Below, one piece after another: positions 1 through 7,468 of a stretch of 64,000 nucleotides of DNA (position 1 is its first letter; each line of letters starts with the position of its first letter). The stretch comes from Saccharothrix sp. ALI-22-I. GTDB lineage: Bacteria; Actinomycetota; Actinomycetes; Mycobacteriales; Pseudonocardiaceae. Both the position numbers and the translations under genes were made by a program. The stretch spans positions 62,001 through 126,000 of the forward strand of contig NZ_MTQP01000058.1 in NCBI RefSeq assembly GCF_001984175.1. The letters run 5' to 3'. Below the pieces are notes generated by a model. That model saw nothing but the letters and a program-made list of their open reading frames with translations. It searched no databases and had not been told where the DNA came from.

Positions 1-2
1 CG

Positions 3-1475
3 CCCGAGCCGAAATCCACCGCGGCAGCCGTGCTGTTGAACCTGACCGGGGTCGGCGCCGGCTACTTCTACCTGCACCGACGCTGGCAGGCGTGGACGGC
101 GACGGTCCTCGCCGTCGTGCTCGTCGTCGTCGCGTTCGCCACCAACGCGGCGGCCAACCCGTGGTTGTGGCGGATCCTGGCGGCGGTCTGGCTCGCGATC
201 CTCGTTCTCGACGCGCGGCGGATCGCGGTGAAGCACCCGCCGATCGCGAACCGCCGGCCCGTGGTGATCGGGGCGATCGCGGTGGTCGCCGTGGTGGGCG
301 CGTACATCGGGTACGGCGTGCTGGGCCGCGGCGCCTACGATGACGGGCTCGCCGCTCAGGGCCGCGGTGACTGCGCGGCGGCGACCGACCAGTTCAAGGC
401 GGTGACCGGGCCCTACGAGCTGACGCTCAGCTCGGACATCGCCGCGGCGAACCGTGGCCTGGCCGAGTGCGCCGACTTCACCCACGCGGCCGACTCCGAG
501 GACGAAGCCGCCGCCGTGCAGCGCTACGGCCAATTCCGCCTCGACCACCCGGACAGCCCGCTGAGCCCGTTCGTCCGCGACAAGCTCGTCGAGACCTACT
601 CGACCTGGGCCCGCAGCCTGCGCGACGAGGGCCGGCTGTCCGATTCGATCAAGGTCTACCGCGACCTGCTCTCCGAGGACGAGTCGTTCGCCCCGGAGGT
701 CGCCGACGCCTACCTGCGGCTGGCGAAGAAGCTCACCTCCGAACCGCCCGTCAGCGCCAGTGCGGCGGCCGCCGCCCTTGAGGCGATCGCCGACGAGTTC
801 GGTGACACGCCGACCGCCAAGGAGGTGCCCGCGGCGTTCGACGCGCTCTACGCGGCGGCCACCGCGCCGCTCGCCGCCGGCCGGCCGTGCCAGGCGGTGG
901 ACGTCCTTGCCTTCTTCGCGGGCCTGACCAACAAAGTCGCCGCGAAGGTGGTGGGCGAGGCGAAGAACCAATACCCGCGCGCCATGCTCGACTGCGGGCT
1001 GAACGAGCTGCGCGACGGCCAGGCGGCGGTCGCGGTCGGCACGCTGGACCGGTTCATCAGGACCTTCCCGGGCCACGGCGACCTGCCGCAGGCCCAGTCG
1101 GCGCAGATCGCCGCCCAGGTGGCCATCGGCACCGGCGCGCGGGTGCCGGTGCCCGCACCCCTCGGCGCGGGCGGCCCGATCACGATCACCTTCTACAACA
1201 CCGTCAACAGCTCGATCAACATCAAGTTGGCGGGCTCCACCGCGCACGAGTTCACCCTGCCGCCGTGTACGGCCTGCCCGGAGTTCTACGCGCCCGGCAC
1301 CGGCGCGGACGCCTGCAACTCGCCCATCGGGCGGCCCTTGTTCGCCGTCGGTCTGGGCGAGGGCACCCACCACGTGCTCGCCGAGTTCGAGGACAGCGGA
1401 GAACTGGTCAAGCAGTTCGACGCCAGTGCCGGCGGGTTCGACCTGTACTGCCTGTACGTGGAGCGCAACAGCTGA
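3..1475 (+). CDS. Membrane protein with TPR-like repeat region (5' end cut by window)
   Basis: The reading frame is open to the left edge, and a hydrophobic segment begins before the first possible GTG at position 30, so the true start probably lies outside the window. The visible protein opens with about four hydrophobic stretches (roughly the first 110 residues). A long alpha-helical part rich in Ala and Leu follows, resembling tetratricopeptide solenoids. It carries phrases typical of such proteins, such as a collected count of units followed by 'YRDLLSEDE'. The last 110 residues look beta-rich and contain a CTAC pair. I do not recognise a named family. A membrane-anchored scaffold with an extracytoplasmic solenoid is the most that can be inferred. 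A strong hairpin follows the stop codon, so it is probably the last gene of its transcription unit. Confidence 0.7.
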   Translation, partial: PEPKSTAAAVLLNLTGVGAGYFYLHRRWQAWTATVLAVVLVVVAFATNAAANPWLWRILAAVWLAILVLDARRIAVKHPPIANRRPVVIGAIAVVAVVGAYIGYGVLGRGAYDDGLAAQGRGDCAAATDQFKAVTGPYELTLSSDIAAANRGLAECADFTHAADSEDEAAAVQRYGQFRLDHPDSPLSPFVRDKLVETYSTWARSLRDEGRLSDSIKVYRDLLSEDESFAPEVADAYLRLAKKLTSEPPVSASAAAAALEAIADEFGDTPTAKEVPAAFDALYAAATAPLAAGRPCQAVDVLAFFAGLTNKVAAKVVGEAKNQYPRAMLDCGLNELRDGQAAVAVGTLDRFIRTFPGHGDLPQAQSAQIAAQVAIGTGARVPVPAPLGAGGPITITFYNTVNSSINIKLAGSTAHEFTLPPCTACPEFYAPGTGADACNSPIGRPLFAVGLGEGTHHVLAEFEDSGELVKQFDASAGGFDLYCLYVERNS

Positions 1476-1480
1476 TCCGG

Positions 1481-1520
1481 GGCGCGCCGCCGGACCCGGC
1501 AACAGGTCCGGCCGCGCGCC
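1481..1520 (+). terminator. Hairpin terminator after the first gene
   Basis: Sixteen-base arms (1481-1496 and 1505-1520) pair with a single mismatch around an 8-base loop, starting six bases after the stop codon. There is no T-run, which is usual for terminators in high-GC actinomycetes. Confidence 0.6.
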
Positions 1521-1758
1521 TTCAGGCAGGGACGAGGTCTCGGCGAGGACGGTGTCTTGTCATCCTGTTGAAGCTCTGAGCGACCACTCCGCGAATCTGC
1601 GCGCTGCCGAAAGCCACCACCGTAACTGTGGCTTGCATGTTCGACCGCGACAGCTCGATGTCGTTGATCAAGACATCCGGGGTGCGGTCGACGCGGCGAG
1701 TGGTGTTGCCGTTGACAAGGCTTTGGTCACTTGATGGTGTAGGACCGCCAGTCCTGAG

Positions 1759-2007
1759 TCATGAGCCGCGTCCCGTGCGGCGTTGGTACTCGGCGAGCAT
1801 CCGTTCACCATATTCCTCGGCCTGGGCTTCCGTGCCGCCGTGTCCCCAGACGCGCCGCGACTCCTGGTGGTAGATCTCGTGGAAGATCGTCTTGATCGCT
1901 GTTTCCCGATCGGCCAGTCCCATGTCGGAGATGTAGATGATCGGTCGTCCCTGAGCATCGGTCAACCAGGACACGACCGGCTGCTGGGAGATCCGCCTAG
2001 AGTCCAC
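1759..2007 (-). pseudogene. C-terminal remnant of a polymorphic-toxin-type metallopeptidase domain
   Basis: This 82-aa frame contains a zinc-protease-like helix, 'TIFHEIYHQES', followed by a 'WGHGGTEAQAEEYGERML' segment. I associate this pattern with the last 60-80 residues of RHS/YD-type polymorphic toxins. The sequence begins inside the fold, and no repeat-bearing body is found upstream on the minus strand, so it is most likely the surviving 3' end of a larger gene. It could also be a short orphan cassette. The separate complete RHS gene at 7.5-14 kb has a different C-terminus. The family assignment is from memory of the motif. Confidence 0.4.
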
Positions 2008-2314
2008 CGCGGTCCCACAGCAGAGCCATCCGGCGCGCGATCCAGCCCCATCTCTCTACAAAGGACACGAGTACCGCGTGGAGCGGCACTGTGCCGACCC
2101 TGGGCGACAGTCCGGGACAGTGACATCGTCTCCTGGTCTCAGGTCCCTGGTGCGACGTGATCCGGCCAGGCGAACGACCACCCTGGCTGGGTGGTGACGA
2201 GTCTGGCCTGGCGCCGGGCTGGTCGACGGTCCGGTACTGGTGGCCCGCGCACTCCAGCCCAGCCACGACGCCAGCTCGGTGCGGCTGCACCACACCGACC
2301 CCACGAGCACCACG
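2008..2314. other. Gene-free stretch, possibly decayed coding DNA
   Basis: Several overlapping open frames on both strands cover this stretch, but none has convincing actinomycete codon bias or a recognisable domain. Minus-strand frames show short protein-like pieces in different phases, which fits a frameshifted relic. I could not identify it. Confidence 0.3.
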
Positions 2315-2452
2315 TCCGCGGTACTTGATCGAAAGATCGGAAACTATCATCTACACGTGAAACTGTCATTCTTGCGCGGAAGCTACAAATGTACTTTCCG
2401 CGCGAACATGAGCAAAAGTGACCGTACGACCTGGTGTTTCCGCACGATGTGA
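2315..2452. repeat. Intergenic repeat, copy 1 (long form)
   Basis: It begins with a TCCGCGGTACTTGATC block that runs into a small palindrome (GATC-gaaa-GATC). After about 40 bases comes a conserved 80-base block (2373-2452). In that block TGCGCGGAA is mirrored by TTCCGCGCG, followed by AACATGAGCA and a closing GTGTTTCCGC. The same order occurs at 4588-4730, with the inner block nearly identical apart from a 3-base indel. It lies upstream of the metallo-beta-lactamase-like gene. Its function is unknown. Possibilities are a REP-like element, a small non-autonomous mobile element or a duplicated regulatory region. Confidence 0.6.
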
Positions 2453-2484
2453 TCGCTCGGCAGTAGCCAGGCAGTAGCCTGGTG

Positions 2485-2520
2485 TCCGCGCTACTTGATC
2501 ACTCGCTCGAAGTGAGCGAC
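2485..2520. repeat. Intergenic repeat, short form
   Basis: TCCGCGCTACTTGATC is followed by an inverted repeat, CGCTC-gaagt-GAGCG. It matches the opening block of the 2315 and 4588 copies but lacks the 80-base extension. Confidence 0.45.
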
Positions 2521-2626
2521 ACCGAACCGCGGACAGCGGACGGGGAGGTGCTGTGGAGCAGCGGCAGTTCAAGCAGGGCGTCACGATGCACCGTTACGCC
2601 CTCCGGGATGCAAAGGAGGCGAGCTC

Positions 2627-3463
2627 GTGCTGAGGCAGGTCGCAGAGGGTGTGCTGGTCCACGAGAGCGAGTTCGTGCAGAGCAACGCCGTTGTCGTGCA
2701 AGGCCGTGCCGGCGTGTTGCTCATCGACCCCGGGGTGCAGGACCACGAAATGGCCTGCCTCGCGAACGACCTGTCCGATTTGGGTCAGACCGTTGTGGCA
2801 GGCTTCTCGACGCATCCGGATTGGGACCACCTGCTCTGGCACCCCCGGCTCGGCGCGGCCCCTCGTTACGGCACGGCCCGATGCGCGGCCACTGTCCGGG
2901 ATCAGCTGTCCGACCCCGGTGCGAAGGCCGAGATAACCGCGCACCTGGAGCCGACGGGCATCGCCGAGCAGGTCCCGCTGGACCTGTACGGCCTCATCAC
3001 CGCCCTGCCCGCCGAGACGACGCGGATTCCATGGGACGGCCCTGAAGTCCGGATCATCGAGCATCAGGCGCATGCACCGGGCCATGCGGCACTGTTCATC
3101 GAAGACCGCGGGGTTCTCGTCGCCGGCGACATGCTCTCCGATGTCTTGGTACCGATGCTCGACTTGGACGACACCGCTGACCCGATCGGGGACTACCTCG
3201 CCGCGCTGCGGCTGCTCGACGACGTGGCGGGCGACGTCGATGTCGTCGTCCCCGGCCACGGGTCAGTCGGCGGAGCTGATCAGGTACACGCACGGATCGA
3301 GCGGGATCGGGCGTACGTGCTCGCCTTGCGTGAGGGCCATGTCCCGAGTGACCCGCGGGTCGGCCCATCGGCCAAGCCCGGCTGGGAGTGGGTGAGCGAT
3401 GTGCACAACGGGCAAGCCCGGCGCCTCGCCGAAAGAAGCGAACGCGGCGGCACTCGTGGCTGA
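2627..3463 (+). CDS. Metallo-beta-lactamase-fold hydrolase
   Basis: This is a 278-aa cytoplasmic protein. The GTG start is set by an AAAGGAGG ribosome site seven bases upstream (2612-2619). The fold markers appear in order: 'GVLLIDPG' after the first strands, a metal site 'THPDWDH' at about residues 61-67 (a variant of HxHxDH in which Asp replaces the second His), 'APGHAALFIE', 'GVLVAGDMLSD' and a terminal 'VPGHGS'. Substrates in this family range from glyoxalase thioesters to lactones and nucleotides, and nothing here fixes the choice. It stands alone between repeat copies and has full length and normal codon use, so it appears intact despite lying in a decayed zone. Confidence 0.85.
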   Translation: MLRQVAEGVLVHESEFVQSNAVVVQGRAGVLLIDPGVQDHEMACLANDLSDLGQTVVAGFSTHPDWDHLLWHPRLGAAPRYGTARCAATVRDQLSDPGAKAEITAHLEPTGIAEQVPLDLYGLITALPAETTRIPWDGPEVRIIEHQAHAPGHAALFIEDRGVLVAGDMLSDVLVPMLDLDDTADPIGDYLAALRLLDDVAGDVDVVVPGHGSVGGADQVHARIERDRAYVLALREGHVPSDPRVGPSAKPGWEWVSDVHNGQARRLAERSERGGTRG

Positions 3464-3474
3464 CGATCGGATCT

Positions 3475-3512
3475 TCCGCAGTACATGAGCAAATGCTCAC
3501 GACATGCTCAAG
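3475..3512. repeat. Intergenic repeat, short form
   Basis: TCCGCAGTACATGAGCA starts the element and is followed by GAGCA-aa-TGCTC, a perfect five-base inverted repeat. It lies just after the metallo-beta-lactamase-like gene and matches the opening block of the other copies. Confidence 0.45.
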
Positions 3513-3605
3513 TACACCCGGAAGTGTTCTAGTGGTGTGTCTCAGAGGGTTGACCCGGTAATCGGCTCTGGGAGGTGAGGGTTGGTGCCCGGCGAACGTC
3601 CATCG

Positions 3606-3805
3606 CTACCACGTGTCCGCGAACAGGACGCCGCCCGAGGCGTCCAGCGCCTGCACGATGTGCTCGTCGGCAGGCGGCTGATCGAACACGTTGACCACGA
3701 ATGCGCCGGAAGCGACCGCGGCCGTTGCCACGGTCGTGCCGTCGAGCGTCTTCACGTGCACCGAGGCGACGGCGGACGACACCTGACCCCACCACGTGCA
3801 CTCGG
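3606..3805 (-). pseudogene. C-terminal fragment of an unidentified protein
   Basis: Read on the minus strand, this stretch gives a convincing protein tail running from 'ECTWWGQVSSAVASVHVKT' to '...GVLFADTW' and a TAG stop at 3606-3608. Beyond about 3805 the same frame becomes the antisense of a different plus-strand gene remnant. The fragment therefore has no plausible N-terminus and ends at a rearrangement junction. I do not recognise the family. Its beta-rich character suggests an extracytoplasmic domain. Confidence 0.45.
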
Positions 3806-4523
3806 TGCCGAAGGCATCACTTACGACATCGGCTTCACTCCCGGTGGGCGGAGTTCGCGGCCCGTCTTCGACGTCGACGCGGTGCGACGGGAGATCCGTG
3901 TCATCGCCGACGACCTGCACTGCGATGCCGTGCGGATCACCGGCGGCGCCCCCGAGGCATTGGCCCGGCTCGCCGAGCTCCCTGCCCGGTTGGATGCCGT
4001 GCTCGCCGACACCGCGGCGGCGGTGCGCGAACGGTTCCGCGGCAAAGTCACCTACGCCGCCGGAACCTGGGAACAGATCGATTGGGCACCCTTCGACATC
4101 GTGAGCGTCGACGCCTACGGCGACGCCGGCGACGCCTTCCGCCAAGGCGTGCGGGATTATCTCCGGCACGGCAAGCCGCTCGCGGCGACCGAGTTCGGCT
4201 GCTGCACGTACCGGGGCGCGGCCGAACGCGGAGGCATGGGCTGGGACATCGTCGACTACGAAGCCGACCCGCCCCGCCTCGACGGCGACTACACCCGCGA
4301 CGAGGACGAACAGGCCCGCTACCTGCGCGAGATGTTGGCAGTCTTCGACGAGGAAGGCGTGGACACCGCCTTCTGGTTCACCTTCGCCGGCTACGAGTTC
4401 CCGCACCACACGGACCCGCGCTTCGACCTCGACATGGCCTCCTACGGGGTATGCAAACTCATGCCCGACGGCAGTCTCGCCCCCAAGCGGTCCTTCCACG
4501 CCATGGCCAAGGCATACCGATGA
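3806..4523 (+). pseudogene. Truncated and internally deleted glycosidase-like protein
   Basis: From 'GITYDIGFTPGG' onward, this frame resembles an actinomycete family of roughly 350-aa TIM-barrel-like proteins, sometimes annotated as abortive-infection or hypothetical. Visible segments include 'VRREIRVIADDLHCDAVRITGG', 'GKVTYAAGTWEQIDW', 'DIVSVDAY', 'LAATEFGC' and 'DTAFWFTFAGYEFPH'. Two things argue for decay. The frame upstream of 3806 is antisense to another gene fragment. The stretch between 'ITGGAPE' and 'RLDAVLADT' is far shorter than I expect for the family, as though about 80 residues of the barrel were lost. A catalytic function is unlikely. The family attribution is moderate. Confidence 0.5.
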
Positions 4524-4587
4524 AGCGCCGCAGAACTACCCGATGAACGCCACACAATCGGCATAGAGCGTTGGGGTCAGCGAACCG

Positions 4588-4730
4588 TCCGCAGTACCTG
4601 ATCAGTTGGTCATGTGACGGTCATCCGCACGCGGAAGCGGTCACGTGTGCGCGGAAACTGCAGCAGCTGTACGTTCCGCGCGAACATGAGCAGACTTGAT
4701 CGCATGATCTGGTGTTTCCGCGCGACGTGA
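4588..4730. repeat. Intergenic repeat, copy 2 (long form)
   Basis: It starts with TCCGCAGTACCTGATC and a TGA...TCA palindrome. The 83-base block at 4648-4730 then matches 2373-2452, including TTCCGCGCGAACATGAGCA and the closing GTGTTTCCGCGC. The block contains a TGCGCGGAA / TTCCGCGCG inverted pair able to form a hairpin. It precedes the integrase-like remnant. Confidence 0.6.
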
Positions 4731-4746
4731 GCGGGCCCGTCCCCAG

Positions 4747-4964
4747 TTGGTCTCGAAGCGCACGGGCCATGCACAAGCTCATGCAGCAGCACGACCGACC
4801 CACCCTCGCCGCCCGCAACACCGCCATGATCGAGTCAATTGCCGAGCTCCCACCGATCGTCATGAGCGATCTGTTCGGCATCCACCCCGGCACGGCACAG
4901 CCGAGCCAAGCTCGCCCAAACCAGCTGGACGGAGCACCTCGCAGCCTGCCAAGCCACCCAATAG
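4747..4964 (+). pseudogene. Frameshifted C-terminal tail of an integrase-like protein
   Basis: One frame gives 'RNTAMIESIAELPPIVMSDL' followed by 'FGIHPGTA'. The reading then shifts to another frame, giving 'KLAQTSWTEHLAACQATQ' and a TAG stop at 4962-4964. I recognise the joined pattern (P-x-V-x-x-DLxGIHxxTAxxWxxLA...W) as the extreme C-terminus of a family of actinomycete site-specific recombinase/integrase-like proteins. Only about 65 residues remain, and a frameshift near 4900 breaks them. This is a scar of former mobile DNA. Confidence 0.45.
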
Positions 4965-5049
4965 GTCATGCACCTCGCGTGGCGGATGATCGTTCTGGTT
5001 GCAGGAAACTCGGTGGCCAGGTGCACCGTCGCTCGGTAGCCTTCAGCCG

Positions 5050-5565
5050 GTGCCCGAGTTGCAGCGCCTGCGAGCCGACCATGCTGCAGCAGTCCTGGCT
5101 TTCGAGTTGGCAAACCGTGCCTACTTCGCTGCCTCGATCCCGGACCGGGGCGACGAGTTCTTTGATCAGTTCACCGAACAGTTTCGTGCCCGGCTGGCCG
5201 ACCAGGAGGCCCACGGCGGCGCCTACTATGTGCTCCTCGCCGAGGATGGCTCAGTCATGGGCCGGTTCAACTTGGTCTTCGCCGAGCCCGGCACCGCAGA
5301 ACTCGGTTACCGCGTCGCGCAGCACGTCGCGGGCCGCGGCGTGGCGACCGCCACGGTCCACGAGCTGTGCCGGCTGGCGCGGGTGCAGCACGGACTGCAC
5401 ACGCTCAGGGCAGCCACCTCCCTCAAGAACGCCGCATCCCAGAGGGTTCTGACCAAGACCGGGTTCGTTCCCGCCGGACCGGCGGACCCCGCCGAACTGG
5501 GTGGTAAGCCAGGCATCTGGTACCAGTGCGATCTAACTGTGGACAACGGCCTGACCAGCCGCTGA
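5050..5565 (+). CDS. GNAT-family N-acetyltransferase
   Basis: This is a 171-aa protein. I chose the GTG at 5050 because homologues usually begin with 'xPELQRLRADHAAAVLAFE'. The frame can be extended to a TTG at 4999, but those 17 residues look non-coding. GNAT signatures are present: 'YYVLLAEDGSVMGRFNL' (beta strands 2-3), 'ELGYRVAQHVAGRGVATATV' with the acetyl-CoA pyrophosphate loop, and 'LRAATSLKNAASQRVLTKTGF', a strong RimJ/RimL-type motif. It probably acetylates an amine of a small molecule or a protein N-terminus using acetyl-CoA. The substrate cannot be deduced. It appears intact, and is flanked by pseudogene fragments. Confidence 0.85.
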   Translation: MPELQRLRADHAAAVLAFELANRAYFAASIPDRGDEFFDQFTEQFRARLADQEAHGGAYYVLLAEDGSVMGRFNLVFAEPGTAELGYRVAQHVAGRGVATATVHELCRLARVQHGLHTLRAATSLKNAASQRVLTKTGFVPAGPADPAELGGKPGIWYQCDLTVDNGLTSR

Positions 5566-5604
5566 CCCTGGCTCATCGCCCAGCCTGCAGAGAAATAGCG
5601 CACG

Positions 5605-5730
5605 GTGATCGGCGCGGCCATCGCCCACGCCCGACGCAAGGAGTCCCAGGCGATCGCGATGAACGTCGTGCTGATCGTCGTGGCCGCCGTCGTGGCGTGG
5701 GGTCGGCTTGGCACCTACTCGTTCAGTTAG
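5605..5730 (+). pseudogene. C-terminal remnant of a DoxX-type membrane protein
   Basis: The 41-aa frame 'IGAAIAHARRKESQAIAMNV...' ends with 'VVAWGRLGTYSFS'. This looks like the last transmembrane helix and tail of DoxX-family proteins. The other three helices are absent. It lies just ahead of pirin and SDR remnants on the same strand, so it is probably the first visible scar of a lost operon. Confidence 0.45.
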
Positions 5731-5740
5731 GACTGTCATA

Positions 5741-6016
5741 CCCGCTCTCGCCGTCGACGACGTACTCATCCTGCTCCGGCACATCGAGGCACCGCCGGAG
5801 AGCCTGGTGATGACCGGCGGCGTGTTCCACGGCACCCCGGCCAAAGGCCAGCTCGCCGTGTTCGGCGAAGGCGACGCGCTTCGCTTCGCCGCCGCGCCTC
5901 ACCAGGATTCATGCACCCCCAAGCTGGAGCTGTACGTCATGGCCGGCCGGCCGATTCGCGAATCGTTCATCCACTGAGGACCGTTCGTCATGAACACCCG
6001 AGAAGAACTGGGATGA
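5741..6016 (+). pseudogene. Pirin C-terminal remnant with an internal stop
   Basis: The frame reads '...GQLAVFGEGDALRFAAAP' and then '...LELYVMAGRPIRESFIH'. An in-frame TGA (5975-5977) follows, then 'GPFVMNTREEL' and a second stop. Pirins end with a conserved 'ReP(I/V)HYGPFVMNTrEE' segment, so the TGA sits exactly where the conserved Tyr should be, and the last alpha helix is missing. The N-terminal cupin with its metal-binding His residues is also absent. This is clearly a relic and not a functional dioxygenase-like pirin. Confidence 0.6.
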
Positions 6017-6147
6017 CCGGGTTGACCCCGGCCGGCCGGTTCGTGTCCCCGGAGGAGTTGACCGGCCTGGTCGTCTACCTCGCAGGCCCCGAGTCCGGCT
6101 ACCTGACCGGCGCGACGATCAACATCGACGGCGGCTACACCGTCTGA
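6013..6147 (+). pseudogene. C-terminal remnant of a short-chain dehydrogenase/reductase
   Basis: Only about 44 residues remain. They carry the unmistakable SDR tail: 'GRFVSPEELTGLVVYLAGPE' followed by 'SGYLTGATINIDGGYTV'. The Rossmann motif (TGxxxGIG) and the YxxxK catalytic pair are absent. The first possible ATG overlaps the last stop of the pirin remnant, so a deletion removed most of the gene. Confidence 0.6.
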
Positions 6148-6203
6148 GCCGAAGGAAAACGGCATCACCGACTGATCTGCGTGTCTGACAGAGGAGAGGT
6201 GTG

Positions 6204-6560
6204 ATGATGGACGCGAAGACTCTGCAGGAGACAGCCCGTGCGCGTGCCGAGAGCCTGCCGGCGGCCGGCCTGGAGCACCCCTTCGGGCCCGACTGGGAGG
6301 TTTTCAAGGTCCAGGGCAAGGTGTTCATGCTGATGACCGAGGTACCTGGCCGACCGGTGGTGATCCTGAAGTCCGATCCTGGCGACGCCGAGGCCCTCCG
6401 AACGTCCTACCCGGACATCACACCGGGCTACCACATGAACAAGAAGCACTGGATCACACTCGCCCCAGGCGACTCGATCGATGAGAAGCTGGTCGAGGAC
6501 CTGGTGACCGACTCCTACCGACTGGTGGTCGGCACGTTGCCCCGGTCCCGGCGACCCTAG
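6204..6560 (+). CDS. MmcQ/YjbR family protein
   Basis: This is a 118-aa protein whose ATG start lies seven bases after a GAGGAG ribosome site (GTG at 6201 is an alternative). Family features are the early 'LEHPFGPDWEVFKVQGKVFML' stretch, 'VVILKSDPGDAEALR', 'PGYHMNKKHWITL' and the late 'LVTDSYRLVV'. The fold is CyaY-like. Members are annotated as DNA-binding or of unknown function, with no established reaction. It is full length and appears intact, the last sense-strand gene before the minus-strand SGNH/RHS unit. Confidence 0.85.
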   Translation: MMDAKTLQETARARAESLPAAGLEHPFGPDWEVFKVQGKVFMLMTEVPGRPVVILKSDPGDAEALRTSYPDITPGYHMNKKHWITLAPGDSIDEKLVEDLVTDSYRLVVGTLPRSRRP

Positions 6561-6662
6561 GGTGGAGGTCTCGAAGAGGTCGCAGGCGAGCAGGGCGACG
6601 GCCTGCGAGCGGAGGAAGGTCGACCAGGTGGTAGCGGCGCGCTCGGCTGCCGGGTCTTGCGC
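6558..6662 (-). pseudogene. Transposase/integrase-core fragment
   Basis: On the minus strand the frame reads 'AQDPAAERAATTWSTFLRSQ' followed by 'AVALLACDLFETSTLG'. It resembles the start of the DDE integrase core in actinomycete IS481/IS3-like transposases, where the first catalytic Asp follows '...LRSQAxAxLACD(F/L)FET'. The frame breaks at the end of the MmcQ-like gene, so only about 35 residues survive. Confidence 0.45.
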
Positions 6663-6679
6663 AGATTCTGCGGCACACC

Positions 6680-6702
6680 GGGGGTCTTGCCGCAGGACCC
6701 CC
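6680..6702. terminator. Hairpin between convergent genes
   Basis: A perfect seven-base stem (GGGGGTC / GACCCCC) encloses a nine-base loop. It lies between the end of the MmcQ-like gene (plus) and the stop of the SGNH hydrolase gene (minus), so it could terminate either one. Confidence 0.35.
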
Positions 6703-6742
6703 GTGCGCTATACGTCAAGAGTGGCGGTAGTAGTCGCCTTTC

Positions 6743-7456
6743 TCATCCTGCCTCGATCGCCTGGACGATCAGCTCGTTGCGCGCGTCCTGGCCCAGCGGT
6801 TCGGTGGTGTGGACGCCGTCGCTCAGGTACGCCGTCAGCCGGGTCGGCTTCGCGGCCAGGAACTCGGCCCACCGGACGATGCGCAGGTTGGGGTGCCGGC
6901 GTTGCGCGTCGGCCAGTTGGAGGTTGACCCAGGCGCTGTTGCGCTGGTCGGCCAGCTGGATGGCGTCGCTGTAGCGCCTGCGCGACACCTGCGTGTTCAC
7001 CCAGTACACCGTCCTGGTGGGACCGGCGATGGCCAGCGCCCGGTCGACCTGGGCGGCGAACACCGGCGGCGTGAAGATGTCGTTGGACCCGGTGGCCATC
7101 AGCAGCCTGCGCGGCAGGCCGTAGGTCTGCGCCCACTCGGCCAGCGCGTCGACCGCGGGCGCGGTCGGGCGGCCGGACCAGTTGTGCACGGCCAGCAGGT
7201 CCCCGGTGCGGCCCCGCAGGCGCAGGGCGAGCGCGTAGCCGTCCTGCACGGCGATACTGTCGCCGAACATGAACAGGCCGTCGGCGTCCCGCACCTGCCT
7301 GATGGTGGTGGCCGTGGAGATGGCCTTTGACGAACCTTCCCACGGGCCCAGCGCGCCGGATCCGTAGTCGTCGGCGAACGCCGGCTCGGCCGTCAGGAGC
7401 GTGGACCCCACGGCCAGCGCTCCGGCGGTGAGCAGTCGTCGACGTGTGGTGCTCAT
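6743..7456 (-). CDS. Secreted SGNH/GDSL-type hydrolase
   Basis: This is a 237-aa protein with a Tat-like signal at the N-terminus ('MSTTRRRLLTAGALAVGSTL', then 'LTAEPAFA' with a likely AxA cleavage site). The SGNH blocks are present: 'GLFMFGDSIAVQDGYAL' (nucleophile Ser), 'LMATGSNDIF' (block III Asn) and 'LSDGVHTTEPLG' (catalytic Asp and His). Such enzymes are esterases, lipases or carbohydrate deacetylases acting outside the membrane. The start codon lies 13 bases after the stop of the RHS gene on the same strand, so the two are probably co-transcribed. That would make it an accessory enzyme of the secreted RHS protein. Confidence 0.85.
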   Translation of the reverse strand: MSTTRRRLLTAGALAVGSTLLTAEPAFADDYGSGALGPWEGSSKAISTATTIRQVRDADGLFMFGDSIAVQDGYALALRLRGRTGDLLAVHNWSGRPTAPAVDALAEWAQTYGLPRRLLMATGSNDIFTPPVFAAQVDRALAIAGPTRTVYWVNTQVSRRRYSDAIQLADQRNSAWVNLQLADAQRRHPNLRIVRWAEFLAAKPTRLTAYLSDGVHTTEPLGQDARNELIVQAIEAG

Positions 7457-7468
7457 CGTGTTCCCCCG

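Noticed and set aside
3582-3805. N-terminus of the glycosidase-like frame starting at 3582
   Set aside because: This part is antisense to a more convincing minus-strand protein tail and has no resemblance to the family start.
2315-4730. CRISPR array
   Set aside because: The repeats are few, irregularly spaced, of unequal length and contain genes between them; no cas gene is present.
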